37,204 nt of DNA from NCBI GenBank assembly GCA_022599515.1, contig JAHZMC010000041.1:1-37204 (forward strand). Direction: 5' to 3'. The stretch comes from Betaproteobacteria bacterium (GTDB lineage Bacteria > Pseudomonadota > Gammaproteobacteria > Burkholderiales > Methylophilaceae). Below, in pieces: positions 8,190-16,075 of the stretch. The stretch's first letter is position 1; each line of letters begins with the position of its first letter. The notes under the pieces are model-generated. The model was not told where the DNA came from and did no database searches. It saw only the letters and a program-made list of their open reading frames with translations. The position numbers and the translations under genes were made by a program.

Positions 8190-9029
8190 ATGAACAGTCG
8201 CAAACTTTTGAACGGCTTTTGGTGGTGCTTACCGCTCACCATTTATTCACTTGATGCTAATGCTTGGGGCTTATACACCCATGTCTATTTTGCACAGTCC
8301 CTTTTTATTGCTTCGCCTCTGTTGGATAAGCGTTTTAGAGAGGCGATTAAGCGCTTTCCTGAGCTGGTGATGGCGGGCGCCTGTTTGCCTGATTTGGCAG
8401 TCATTTCTAAAAAATTCAAAACCACCCATCAATGGCAAAAAGCAGAGTATTTGATTAAAAATGCGGCGACTGATGAAGAAACGGCGATTGCCATCGGTTA
8501 CGCCAGTCATCTTTATGTCGACGTTATTGCACACAATCACTTTGTTCCAGCACATGAAGCACTTTGGGAACATGAAAGCATCTTCACCCACATTGCTGCA
8601 GAGTGGGCGATGGATGTGCATATTCAGCAATCGCTTCAGCGGACACCTGGTCAGTTGTTGTCTAAACATGCACACATGATTAGCCACTTTATCGCCCCCT
8701 GTTTTGATCATCCGCAACGCTTAATCAATAAAAAACTACGGACTTTAGCTTACGCTGACCGCCTATTACGGGCAGTCAAGCTACCTAATATTATTCATCA
8801 ATTTATCCATTTTAATAATAATCAAAAACATAAACATTTTGATTACTACATTAACCAAACAGAAGAGGCACTGAAAGACTTTCATAAAATTCTGAACGGC
8901 CAGCTACCCAATTGGCAGCCTGAGCGCACAGCGATTGATGACTTATCACGTGTGTTAATGTGGCGCGAACATTGTTTAGCAACGCTGCATATGGATCATT
9001 CAGAACCAATTCGCTACTACAGCATTTAA
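8190..9029 (+). CDS. Secreted zinc-dependent phospholipase C-like protein
   Basis: The family (Bacillus cereus PLC, S1/P1-like fold) hydrolyses phospholipid to diacylglycerol and a phosphorylated headgroup. I start at ATG 8190 (279 aa), giving a signal peptide MNSRKLLNGFWWCLPLTIYS-LDANA with cleavage after ANA, before Trp26. All nine zinc ligands of Bc-PLC can be placed in order: W26, H31, D68, H80, H107, D111, H117, H134, E138. The HxxxD and HxxxE spacings and the D+6 His match exactly. A mature N-terminal Trp is required in Bc-PLC because its amino group binds zinc. A TTG at 8142 also opens the frame but would bury the signal peptide. No ribosome site is visible. It is divergent from the lipid-type glycosyltransferase, with a Pho-box-like site in front. 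Substrate is inferred; S1/P1 nuclease-like activity is an alternative. Confidence 0.8.
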   Translation: MNSRKLLNGFWWCLPLTIYSLDANAWGLYTHVYFAQSLFIASPLLDKRFREAIKRFPELVMAGACLPDLAVISKKFKTTHQWQKAEYLIKNAATDEETAIAIGYASHLYVDVIAHNHFVPAHEALWEHESIFTHIAAEWAMDVHIQQSLQRTPGQLLSKHAHMISHFIAPCFDHPQRLINKKLRTLAYADRLLRAVKLPNIIHQFIHFNNNQKHKHFDYYINQTEEALKDFHKILNGQLPNWQPERTAIDDLSRVLMWREHCLATLHMDHSEPIRYYSI

Positions 9030-9057
9030 CATTAATCCATTAGTTGAAGGCTAAATT

Positions 9058-9087
9058 AAAAAGGTGATGCAATTGCATCACCTTTTT
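9058..9087. terminator. Perfect 30-base palindromic bidirectional terminator
   Basis: The 15-base arms (AAAAAGGTGATGCAA and its complement) meet with no gap, centred at 9072/9073. A-runs and T-runs flank the GC part on both strands. It lies between the convergent phospholipase C-like (stop 9029) and PAP2 (stop 9102) genes and should terminate both. Confidence 0.9.
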
Positions 9088-9101
9088 ATCGATTGGGGCT
9101 G

Positions 9102-9641
9102 CTATAAAATAATATTCATTGAAATTAATGATAGTGCAACACCGATGACAGCCCCTGCTAACACATCACTCGGATAGTGCAATCCAAGTACAACGCGCGA
9201 CATCGCAACCATCATGCTAAATGGAATCACCAGTAAAGCGAGTGACGGAAAGTAAGCTAAGGTCATGCAGGTAAATGTTACCGCATGTAGCGTATGGCCA
9301 GATGGAAAACTGAAATAATCTAGTGGTTTACCCGTTAGCCAAACATCTTGTAATACTTGGTAAGGTCTTGGTCGTAAAGTTTTACCTTTTAACCATTTAT
9401 AAACCAAAGTACCCATCAAGCCTGTAATAACAATATGTAAAACTGGCATCCACGCAGATTCGCCTTGCATGAAGATAATGCCTAGTAACATGGTGTACCA
9501 AAATACACCATCGCCTAAACGGCTCATTAATCTAAACCAATCGCGGATGAAAGTATATTGGCTGGCGTGGCTCAGCTTGATGCATAAAGCACTATCAAAA
9601 TGATTCATTCGTGTAAGGTATAAGCGCATTTTGTTTGACAT
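9102..9641 (-). CDS. PAP2-family membrane phosphatase
   Basis: Integral membrane acid-phosphatase-type protein; relatives dephosphorylate phosphatidate, phosphatidylglycerol phosphate or undecaprenyl pyrophosphate on the periplasmic side. The three PAP2 motifs are complete (179-residue numbering): KX6RP as K85-R92-P93, PSGH at 113-116, and SRX5HX3D as S148-R149-H155-D159. About five hydrophobic segments are seen. ATG 9641 is chosen because CTGGAG sits six bases upstream; a GTG precedes it directly. The gene converges with the phospholipase C-like gene across a shared terminator. A TTGTCATATAA string lies about 40-55 bases upstream. The lipid substrate cannot be told from sequence; its neighbours suggest a phospholipid-derived phosphate ester, but PgpB/BacA-like recycling is equally possible. 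Confidence 0.88.
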   Translation of the reverse strand: MSNKMRLYLTRMNHFDSALCIKLSHASQYTFIRDWFRLMSRLGDGVFWYTMLLGIIFMQGESAWMPVLHIVITGLMGTLVYKWLKGKTLRPRPYQVLQDVWLTGKPLDYFSFPSGHTLHAVTFTCMTLAYFPSLALLVIPFSMMVAMSRVVLGLHYPSDVLAGAVIGVALSLISMNIIL

Positions 9642-9678
9642 CACAATCTCCAGTTACAATTGTTTATGCTGGCAGAAT

Positions 9679-9696
9679 GCGCTTCTTATATGACAA
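9679..9696 (-). promoter_or_regulatory. Weak Pho-box-like half-site before the PAP2 gene
   Basis: Read on the minus strand, TTGTCATATAAGAAGCGC matches the first Pho half-site at 6 of 7 and the spacer at 4 of 4, but the second half at only 2 of 7 (12 of 18 overall). It ends 38 bases before ATG 9641. It is notable only because the same TGTCATWWAA string precedes the phospholipase C-like gene. Confidence 0.28.
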
Positions 9697-9772
9697 GTTG
9701 ATGAAGCTAGAATGAATGTTTTATTATCAGAAAATAAATATAACCTTTATTAAACAATAGTTTATATCGTTT

Positions 9773-11131
9773 TTATTGGCTCTGCGCCTCGACAACACCT
9801 GCTATCCGCGCTGCTAACTGTTGCACTAACACGGCATCTTGACCTTCTACCATGACACGAATTTTTGGCTCTGTTCCAGATGCGCGCAATAGTACACGAC
9901 CTGCGTTCTTCAACTCATCTTCAGCTTGTTTAACCGCAGCTTGAATAGCAGGCAGTTGTAAATCAAGTTTTTTCTTAGTCGTTACATTAATTAATACTTG
10001 CGGATATAACGGTAATGCTTCACCCATTTGCGCCAAGGTTTTGCCACTGCGTTTAAGCGCATGTAAAACTTGCAAAGCAGCAATAATCGCATCACCACTG
10101 GTATGTTTATCCAATGTGAGAATATGGCCTGAATTTTCACCACCGAGTTGCCAATTTTTTTCTTTCAACAATTCCAACACATAACGATCGCCCACATTGG
10201 CACGACCAAATGGAATTTGATGTTTTTGCAACGCATGCTCTAAGGCAAGATTAGTCATCAATGTACCCGCCACGCCGCCTTTGAGTTTGCCTTTGGCATA
10301 TAAACCTAAAGCAATGATATAAAGTAATTGGTCACCATCTAATATCTGCCCATTCGCATCAACCATTAATACACGGTCGCCATCTCCATCAAAAGCAATG
10401 CCCATATCGGCTTGGTGCTCAACAACTGCTTTTTGCAAAGCTTGTGGATGGGTAGAACCTACGTTTAAATTAATATTTAATCCATCAGGTTGATTACCAA
10501 TCGCAATCACTTCAGCACCGAGCTCATGAAACACTGGTGGCGCAACGTGATAAGTCGCGCCATGCGCACAATCCAGCACGATTTTTAAACCACGCAAATC
10601 CATATTATTAGGAAACGTGCTTTTGCAGAATTCAATATATCGACCAGCTGCATCGTCGATTCGCTTTGCTTTACCTAATTTAGATGATTCCATCACTTGC
10701 ATTGGCTTCTCTAGTTCCGCCTCAATCGCATGCTCAATTTCATCACCCAACTTTTCACCCTCGCTGGAAAAGAACTTAATGCCATTATCATTATATGGAT
10801 TGTGTGATGCGGAAATCACGATACCCGCTTGCGCACGTAAAGCGCGTGTCAGATAGGCAATCGCAGGTGTTGGCATTGGGCCTGTTAACATGGCATTCAC
10901 GCCAGCAGCCGTCAGTCCAGCTTCTAAAGCGGCTTCTAACATATAGCCAGAAATACGTGAGTCTTTACCAATTAATACGGTTGGATGAGCGCCCTTTGCT
11001 AAGCTACCTTGCTGCAAGCCAACAAACACGCGGCCAGCTGCATAACCTAAGCGCATCACAAATTCAGGCGTAATCGGATGCTCCCCCACTTTCCCTCGAA
11101 TTCCATCCGTCCCAAAATATTTTTTTGCCAT
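9773..11131 (-). CDS. glmM: Phosphoglucosamine mutase
   Basis: Converts glucosamine-6-phosphate to glucosamine-1-phosphate for UDP-GlcNAc, the precursor of peptidoglycan and lipid A; cytoplasmic. I use ATG 11131 ([13 protein letters not shown]..., 452 aa), the usual family N-terminus, with an AGAAAG ribosome site 8 bases upstream; the frame extends three codons to a GTG. The phosphoserine loop [19 protein letters not shown] puts the catalytic serine near residue 109. The metal loop is AFDGDGDRV near residue 241, sugar specificity GGENSGH near residue 325, and the C-terminal phosphate-binding loop [15 protein letters not shown]. It lies 62 bases downstream of folP on the same strand; folP-glmM is a common proteobacterial order. 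Confidence 0.97.
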   Translation of the reverse strand: MAKKYFGTDGIRGKVGEHPITPEFVMRLGYAAGRVFVGLQQGSLAKGAHPTVLIGKDSRISGYMLEAALEAGLTAAGVNAMLTGPMPTPAIAYLTRALRAQAGIVISASHNPYNDNGIKFFSSEGEKLGDEIEHAIEAELEKPMQVMESSKLGKAKRIDDAAGRYIEFCKSTFPNNMDLRGLKIVLDCAHGATYHVAPPVFHELGAEVIAIGNQPDGLNINLNVGSTHPQALQKAVVEHQADMGIAFDGDGDRVLMVDANGQILDGDQLLYIIALGLYAKGKLKGGVAGTLMTNLALEHALQKHQIPFGRANVGDRYVLELLKEKNWQLGGENSGHILTLDKHTSGDAIIAALQVLHALKRSGKTLAQMGEALPLYPQVLINVTTKKKLDLQLPAIQAAVKQAEDELKNAGRVLLRASGTEPKIRVMVEGQDAVLVQQLAARIAGVVEAQSQ

Positions 11132-11202
11132 GTCTAACACTTTCTCGTTTTTAATTTATTTTTTACTGATTAAATCATACAACCAAAATGAACAGCTTTA
11201 TC

Positions 11203-12033
11203 CTATATTGGAGCAATGGCAGCAAGCACTTTCAGCGCCTCAACCGTCGCTTTCACATCATGTACACGGACGATATGAGCGCCCTTCATTACAGAAATAA
11301 CTGCAGCAGCTACACTCGCATATAATCGTGCATCCACATCATGGCCTGTCACCTGTCCTAAAACGGACTTTCGAGATAAACCAACTAATATTGGTAAGTT
11401 TAATTGCGTTAAGGCATCAAGTCGTTGTATCAAGGTAATATTATGCACACGCGTTTTACCAAAGCCAAAGCCAGGGTCAATCAGCAATCGATTGCTTGCA
11501 ATGCCTGCTTGTTGACACACTGATACTCGCTCAGATAAAAACGCAGAAACCTCTTCCACAACATCAACGTAATGTGGATTATCTTGCATGGTTTGTGGTG
11601 TGCCTTGCATATGCATTAAGCATACGCCAACATCGGAATCTGCGACTGCCGCTATCGCACCTTCTTCTTGCAGAGCACTAACATCGTTCACAAGACTAGC
11701 GCCAGCTGCAATTGCAGCGCGCATCACAGCTGGCTTATAAGTATCGATTGAGATAGGGACATTAATTTGATGTGCGACCAGCGCCTCTATCACGGGAATC
11801 ACGCGGTCTAACTCTTGTGCTAAAGTAACTGGCGCGGCATTCGGTCGTGTCGACTCGCCACCGATATCCAAAATATCAACACCTTCATCAATTAAACTGA
11901 GCGCATGTTGTACCGCCGCATTGACCTGTGAATAGTGACCGCCATCGGAAAATGAATCAGGCGTCACGTTAAGAATACCCATAACACGAGGTCTGGTTAA
12001 ATCTAACTTAAATTGTCCGCAATGTAGCATCAT
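11203..12033 (-). CDS. folP: Dihydropteroate synthase
   Basis: Condenses 6-hydroxymethyl-dihydropterin pyrophosphate with p-aminobenzoate in folate synthesis; the sulfonamide target. The 276-residue TIM-barrel protein has RVMGILNVTPDSFSDGG near residue 17, DIGGESTRP, SIDTYKP, LVNDVSAL, DPGFGFGKT and LVGLSRKS, all in the expected order. The first or second Met of MMLHCGQFKLDL matches the family start. No ribosome site is visible; instead a perfect 15-base-pair hairpin ends 7 bases before the start (12041-12075). Either the gene is translated from ftsH read-through with little Shine-Dalgarno help, or it is regulated by that structure. It lies between ftsH and glmM on the minus strand. Confidence 0.97.
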   Translation of the reverse strand: MMLHCGQFKLDLTRPRVMGILNVTPDSFSDGGHYSQVNAAVQHALSLIDEGVDILDIGGESTRPNAAPVTLAQELDRVIPVIEALVAHQINVPISIDTYKPAVMRAAIAAGASLVNDVSALQEEGAIAAVADSDVGVCLMHMQGTPQTMQDNPHYVDVVEEVSAFLSERVSVCQQAGIASNRLLIDPGFGFGKTRVHNITLIQRLDALTQLNLPILVGLSRKSVLGQVTGHDVDARLYASVAAAVISVMKGAHIVRVHDVKATVEALKVLAAIAPI

Positions 12034-12040
12034 AAAAGTA

Positions 12041-12075
12041 TAAGGGGCTGACTAATTTAGTTAGTCAGCCCCTTA
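12041..12075 (-). terminator. Perfect 15-bp hairpin between ftsH and folP
   Basis: Arms TAAGGGGCTGACTAA (12041-12055) and its exact complement (12061-12075) flank a 5-base loop. It sits 31 bases after the ftsH stop. On the minus strand it is followed by TACTTTTATG, a poor T-run that ends at the folP start codon. It may act as a leaky terminator or mRNA-processing stem limiting folP expression from the ftsH transcript. Confidence 0.7.
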
Positions 12076-12106
12076 TTTTAACCTAAGCTTGATGTGGTAA
12101 CTAAGC

Positions 12107-13999
12107 TTATTCTTTTTTTGCAGTTGGTTGCGGTTTAGGATTAACTGTAGCGCTTCCACCACCGCTATCTTTCGGCTTTACCGTTGGTTGCTTAGGCTTA
12201 GGTTGACGTACTGGAATACCAGCCATAATGTCATTGATTTGATCAGCATCGATCGTTTCAAACTCCATTAAAGCTGCCGTCATCGCCTCAACTTTGTCAC
12301 GGTTATCTTCAATTAATTTACGCGCTATCGCATATTGCTCATCGAGAATACGGCGAATTTCCGCATCTACTTTTTGTTGGGTCGCTTCAGAAACTGTTTT
12401 AGAACTCATGCTACCAAAGAAAGAATCTTGCTCGCTACCAGCGTAAACCATCGTGCCTAGCGCATCACTCATACCGTATTTAGTCACCATATCACGTGCT
12501 AATTTTGTTGCACGTTCAAAATCATTAGATGCGCCAGTCGACATTTGATTAACAAAGACTTCTTCAGCAATTCGGCCGCCAAATAAGATAGAAATTTCTT
12601 CTAACATTTTATCTTTGTAATTACTAATGCGATCAAACTCTGGCAATTGCCAAGTCAAACCCAATGCCCAGCCGCGCGGCATAATCGTTACTTTATGCAC
12701 AGGATCTGCTTTAGGTAACAATTTAGCCACCACCGCATGACCTGATTCATGATAAGCCGTGTTTCGACGTTCTTCCTCGCGCATCACCATTGTTTTGCGC
12801 TCTGGACCCATAAAGATTTTATCTTTAGCGTCCTCAAAATCTTGCATATCTACTGTGCGCTTATTTCGACGCGCTGCAAATAAAGCTGCCTCGTTCACAA
12901 GGTTAGCCAAGTCTGCACCGCTCATACCCGGCGTACCTCGCGCTAAAATATCCGCTTTGACATCAGGATCAATTGGCACTTTACGCATATGCACCAATAA
13001 GATTTGCTCACGGCCTTTAATATCAGGCAAACCAACCATAACTTGACGGTCAAAACGACCTGGACGAAGCAAAGCTTTATCTAGCACATCGGCACGGTTA
13101 GTCGCCGCAATTACAATCACACCAGAGCTGGCTTCAAAACCATCCATCTCAACCAATAATTGGTTGAGTGTCTGTTCACGTTCATCATTACCGCCGCCAG
13201 TACCAGATCCACGGCTACGTCCAACCGCATCAATCTCATCAATAAAGATAATGCATGGTGAATTTTTCTTCGCAGTTTCAAACATGTCACGTACACGAGA
13301 TGCACCAACACCAACAAACATCTCAACAAAATCTGAACCAGAAATAGTAAAGAATGGAACCTTGGCTTCACCAGCAATTGCGCGCGCCAATAATGTTTTA
13401 CCTGTACCTGGAGGACCCACCATTAATACGCCACGTGGAATACGCCCACCTAGCTTTTGGAACTTAGTCGGGTCGCGTAAGAAATCAACCAGCTCAGTCA
13501 CTTCCTCTTTTGCTTCATCGCAACCAGCCACATCCGCAAATGTTGTTTGATTATTGCTTTCGTCTAGTTGACGCGCTTTACTCTTACCAAAAGAGAAAGG
13601 GCCGCCACCTTTGCCGCCACCTTGCATTTGACGCATAAAGAAAATCCAAACGCCAATTAGCAATATCATAGGGAACCATGACATTAAAATTTCTAATAAT
13701 AATGAGCGCTTTTCTTCTGCTTTTGCTTCGACTTCGACGTTATATTTAAGTAAGTCGCTTACCATCCATAAATCATTTGGCGCATAAGTACTAAAAGTGG
13801 TGTTATCTCTGGTCGTACCAGTAATGACACGTCCATCAATTTGCACCTTCTGGACTTGCCCTTTTTTCACATTTTCCATGAATTGTGAATAGACAATCTG
13901 TGAGCTCGCTTTATTAGGGCTGCCAAATTGCTGAAAAACCGCCATGAGGATTAATGCAACAGCAATCCAAATGGCAATATTTTTTGCGATATTATTCAC
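12107..13999 (-). CDS. ftsH: ATP-dependent zinc metalloprotease FtsH
   Basis: Membrane-anchored AAA+ protease that degrades regulatory and misassembled membrane proteins. The 630-residue product has transmembrane segments near residues 7-24 and 102-122 with a periplasmic domain between. Walker A GPPGTGKT is at 195-202, Walker B IIFIDEID at 250-257, second region of homology near 297-318. The zinc site HESGH is at 417-421 with the third ligand D493 in SNDFERAT. The C-terminal tail is Pro/Lys-rich. The start is GTG 13999, with AGGA about 8-9 bases upstream. The gene follows rlmE by 75 bases, the conserved rlmE-ftsH pair. All catalytic residues are present. Confidence 0.98.
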   Translation of the reverse strand: MNNIAKNIAIWIAVALILMAVFQQFGSPNKASSQIVYSQFMENVKKGQVQKVQIDGRVITGTTRDNTTFSTYAPNDLWMVSDLLKYNVEVEAKAEEKRSLLLEILMSWFPMILLIGVWIFFMRQMQGGGKGGGPFSFGKSKARQLDESNNQTTFADVAGCDEAKEEVTELVDFLRDPTKFQKLGGRIPRGVLMVGPPGTGKTLLARAIAGEAKVPFFTISGSDFVEMFVGVGASRVRDMFETAKKNSPCIIFIDEIDAVGRSRGSGTGGGNDEREQTLNQLLVEMDGFEASSGVIVIAATNRADVLDKALLRPGRFDRQVMVGLPDIKGREQILLVHMRKVPIDPDVKADILARGTPGMSGADLANLVNEAALFAARRNKRTVDMQDFEDAKDKIFMGPERKTMVMREEERRNTAYHESGHAVVAKLLPKADPVHKVTIMPRGWALGLTWQLPEFDRISNYKDKMLEEISILFGGRIAEEVFVNQMSTGASNDFERATKLARDMVTKYGMSDALGTMVYAGSEQDSFFGSMSSKTVSEATQQKVDAEIRRILDEQYAIARKLIEDNRDKVEAMTAALMEFETIDADQINDIMAGIPVRQPKPKQPTVKPKDSGGGSATVNPKPQPTAKKE

Positions 14000-14074
14000 T
14001 AGTTTTTTCCTTTTTAAACTTGGTTGTTATTTGCGATAACACAAACACACACCAACTTACTGTATCTAAACACC

Positions 14075-14692
14075 TTACTTACGGCCCAATCCGAGCAAAT
14101 AAGTTTCATTACTACGCCCTCTAGAGGCTTTGGGTTTTCTTGTTACTACTTTATCAAACTCTGAGCGCATGCGTTTAATAATATCGTCAAATCCTGCACC
14201 GATAAAAACTTTGACTAGAAAATTCCCATGAGGTTTCAACCATTGCTGACTAAAATCCAATGCAAGCTCTGTTAAATATACCGCGCCCGCTTGATCAGCA
14301 TCTTTTACTCCACTGATATTGGGTGCCATATCGGCAATTACAAGGTCAACCGGTTTATTATTTAGCTTTTCTTCAAGCAATCTTAACACCTGCTCTTCGC
14401 GAAAATCACCTTGGATAAACTCTACACCTGCAATAGGGTGCATGTCCAATAAATCCAAACCAATAATACGCCCCTGACCTTTTAATCGCTGCTGCACTAC
14501 TTGGCACCAACTGCCTGGCGCCGAACCTAAGTCGACGACCGTCATGCCTGGCTTAATCAGCTTATCTTTATCATCAATCTCAATTAACTTATAAGCCGCA
14601 CGCGCACGATAACCTTCTTTTTGCGCACGTTTAACATATTCATCATTCAAATGCTCTTGCATCCAAGCTTTACTGCGACTACTGAGCTTCAT
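14075..14692 (-). CDS. rlmE: 23S rRNA (uridine-2'-O)-methyltransferase RlmE
   Basis: Heat-shock methyltransferase (RrmJ/FtsJ) that methylates U2552 of 23S rRNA in the assembled 50S subunit using SAM. The 205-residue product carries the K-D-K-E catalytic tetrad: K35 (RAAYKL), D121 (VIADMAP), K161 (FLVKVF) and E196 (RSNETYL). The SAM loop VVDLGSAPGSWCQ is at residues 52-64. The start ATG 14692 gives a normal N-terminus. It is upstream of ftsH on the same strand and divergent from yhbY across a 65-base spacer; rlmE-yhbY divergence is conserved in many Proteobacteria. Confidence 0.97.
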   Translation of the reverse strand: MKLSSRSKAWMQEHLNDEYVKRAQKEGYRARAAYKLIEIDDKDKLIKPGMTVVDLGSAPGSWCQVVQQRLKGQGRIIGLDLLDMHPIAGVEFIQGDFREEQVLRLLEEKLNNKPVDLVIADMAPNISGVKDADQAGAVYLTELALDFSQQWLKPHGNFLVKVFIGAGFDDIIKRMRSEFDKVVTRKPKASRGRSNETYLLGLGRK

Positions 14693-14757
14693 GTCTTATT
14701 ATATGAATTCATGATAAAATCCATCCCTTCTAAAGTCCCGAAAAAGCATGCCAATTC

Positions 14758-15066
14758 ATGAAATTAAATCCAAAACAAATCAGTCATTTACGCGGCCTAG
14801 CCCACAATATCAGTCCAGTTGTGATGATTGGCAATCAAGGTTTAACTGAAAACATTCTTAAAGAAATTGAAGTTAACCTTAACGCACATGAGTTGATTAA
14901 AATTAAAGTAGCGGGTGATGACCGCGAAGCACGTAAAACCATGTACTTGTCTATCTGTGAGTCAACTAATGCGACTCCCGTACATCATATTGGTAAACAA
15001 TTAGTTATTTACCGTGCTAGTGAAACCATCAAAGAGAAAAACAAAATTCATATTCCAAAACTTTAA
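14758..15066 (+). CDS. yhbY: YhbY-family RNA-binding protein
   Basis: Single CRM (CRS1-YhbY) domain protein that associates with pre-50S ribosomal subunits in the family. The 102-residue product shows LRGLAHNISPVVMIGNQGLT near residues 10-29 with the conserved GxxG-like loop, and AHELIKIKVAGDDREARK in the middle. An ATG at 14758 directly follows the family-type start (MKLNPKQISHLRG). No strong ribosome site is visible. It is divergent from rlmE and converges with the DUF4149 gene with a 4-base gap; no terminator separates the pair. Confidence 0.94.
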   Translation: MKLNPKQISHLRGLAHNISPVVMIGNQGLTENILKEIEVNLNAHELIKIKVAGDDREARKTMYLSICESTNATPVHHIGKQLVIYRASETIKEKNKIHIPKL

Positions 15067-15070
15067 CGTA

Positions 15071-15514
15071 TTATTCCCGCCAGCTAATCAGCACTAGTGC
15101 CGCGCCCAGCAAGCATTCCATCAGATAAATCACACCAGAAATGCCATGCCAAATAGCAAACTGTTTGGCATAGTCGCTTTGCATCACTTCAACTGGGAAA
15201 GCATCTGCTTTTAACTGTGCGAGATGCGATTGAATGCCAAAGTAACCGACTAAAATCAATAACAACATGGTACCAACTATCCAGACATAACGCTGTTTAA
15301 GACTTGGCATGCCAAACTCAACAAAGCGTTGGGCTAACAACAATAAGCCACTGGCAATGCCAATATAACTCACCATTTCAAATAATTGTCCTGCAACACT
15401 GCCCGCCAACTGTCTGTCACTAATCGTATCAAACAAGATGCTGGCACTTAGTCCCGTTATCCAAAGACCGCCAACCCAAAATGTGATAACAAGTCCTGTG
15501 AGTTTACGCAACAT
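15071..15514 (-). CDS. DUF4149-type four-helix membrane protein
   Basis: A 147-residue inner-membrane protein of unknown function. Four hydrophobic segments are visible, near residues 5-27, 44-62, 75-94 and 122-143. GGLWITGLSASILFD in the first helix and loop, and the FxxWHGISGVIYLMECLLG stretch in the last, resemble the DUF4149 family that often sits next to greA in Betaproteobacteria. It starts 3 bases after the greA stop, so the two are almost certainly one transcript. A catalytic or transport role is not evident. Family assignment is from recognition only. Confidence 0.75.
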   Translation of the reverse strand: MLRKLTGLVITFWVGGLWITGLSASILFDTISDRQLAGSVAGQLFEMVSYIGIASGLLLLAQRFVEFGMPSLKQRYVWIVGTMLLLILVGYFGIQSHLAQLKADAFPVEVMQSDYAKQFAIWHGISGVIYLMECLLGAALVLISWRE

Positions 15515-15517
15515 AAT

Positions 15518-16000
15518 TTAAACGTATAGCACTTCAATGATTTCGTATTCTTTAATTCCGCCTGGCGCAGAAACTTCTGCAATATCACCTTCATGTTTCC
15601 CGATCAATGCGCGTGCAATAGGGGAAGCAATCGAAATTTTTCCTGATTTAATATCCGCTTCATCTTCACCAACGATTTGATAGATTTTCACATCACTGGT
15701 ATCCAAATCTTCAAAGCGAACGGTTGCACCAAAAACAACGCGACCTTCTGCATTTAACGCAGTAGGATCAATGACCTGCATATTGGAAAGTTTGCTTTCC
15801 AACTCTGCAATGCGGCCTTCAATAAAGCTTTGCTTTTCTTTCGCCGCTTCGTATTCAGCATTTTCAGACAAGTCGCCTTGCGCTCTTGCCTCTGCAATCG
15901 CCTGAATAACATTCGGTCTATCTTCAGATCTTAAACGTAGCAACTCCTCTTTGAGTAAGCCTGCACCACGTAAAGTGACTGGAATTTGATTAACTGCCAT
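15518..16000 (-). CDS. greA: Transcription elongation factor GreA
   Basis: Rescues backtracked RNA polymerase by stimulating transcript cleavage through its secondary channel. The 160-residue product has an N-terminal coiled coil (residues about 12-78) with the acidic tip GDLSENAEYEAAKEKQSFIEGRI holding the catalytic Asp/Glu near residues 42-46. The C-terminal FKBP-like domain has SPIARALIGKHEGD and ends in EYEIIEVLYV. ATG 16000 is preceded by AAAGG. It lies downstream of carB, separated by a good terminator, and is followed at 3 bases by the DUF4149 gene. The carAB-greA order is common in Proteobacteria. Confidence 0.97.
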   Translation of the reverse strand: MAVNQIPVTLRGAGLLKEELLRLRSEDRPNVIQAIAEARAQGDLSENAEYEAAKEKQSFIEGRIAELESKLSNMQVIDPTALNAEGRVVFGATVRFEDLDTSDVKIYQIVGEDEADIKSGKISIASPIARALIGKHEGDIAEVSAPGGIKEYEIIEVLYV

Positions 16001-16007
16001 ACAACGA

Positions 16008-16048
16008 ACCTTTATAAAAAATAAACCACACTCGCCCGAGCGTGGTTT
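16008..16048 (-). terminator. Intrinsic terminator between carB and greA
   Basis: On the minus strand AAACCACGCTCG and CGAGTGTGGTTT pair over 12 bases with one G-U, and the next bases read ATTTTTTATAAAGG. It follows the carB stop by 27 bases. The T-run merges into the greA ribosome site (AAAGG), so anything read through continues straight into greA. Confidence 0.85.
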
Positions 16049-16075
16049 GTCATCAATCTGAAAAAATAGTTTAGT

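Noticed and set aside
13117..13377. Open frames antisense or out of frame inside ftsH, carB, glmM and others
   Set aside because: They lie within clearly coding, conserved genes, have no ribosome sites and show no family resemblance; they are composition artefacts.
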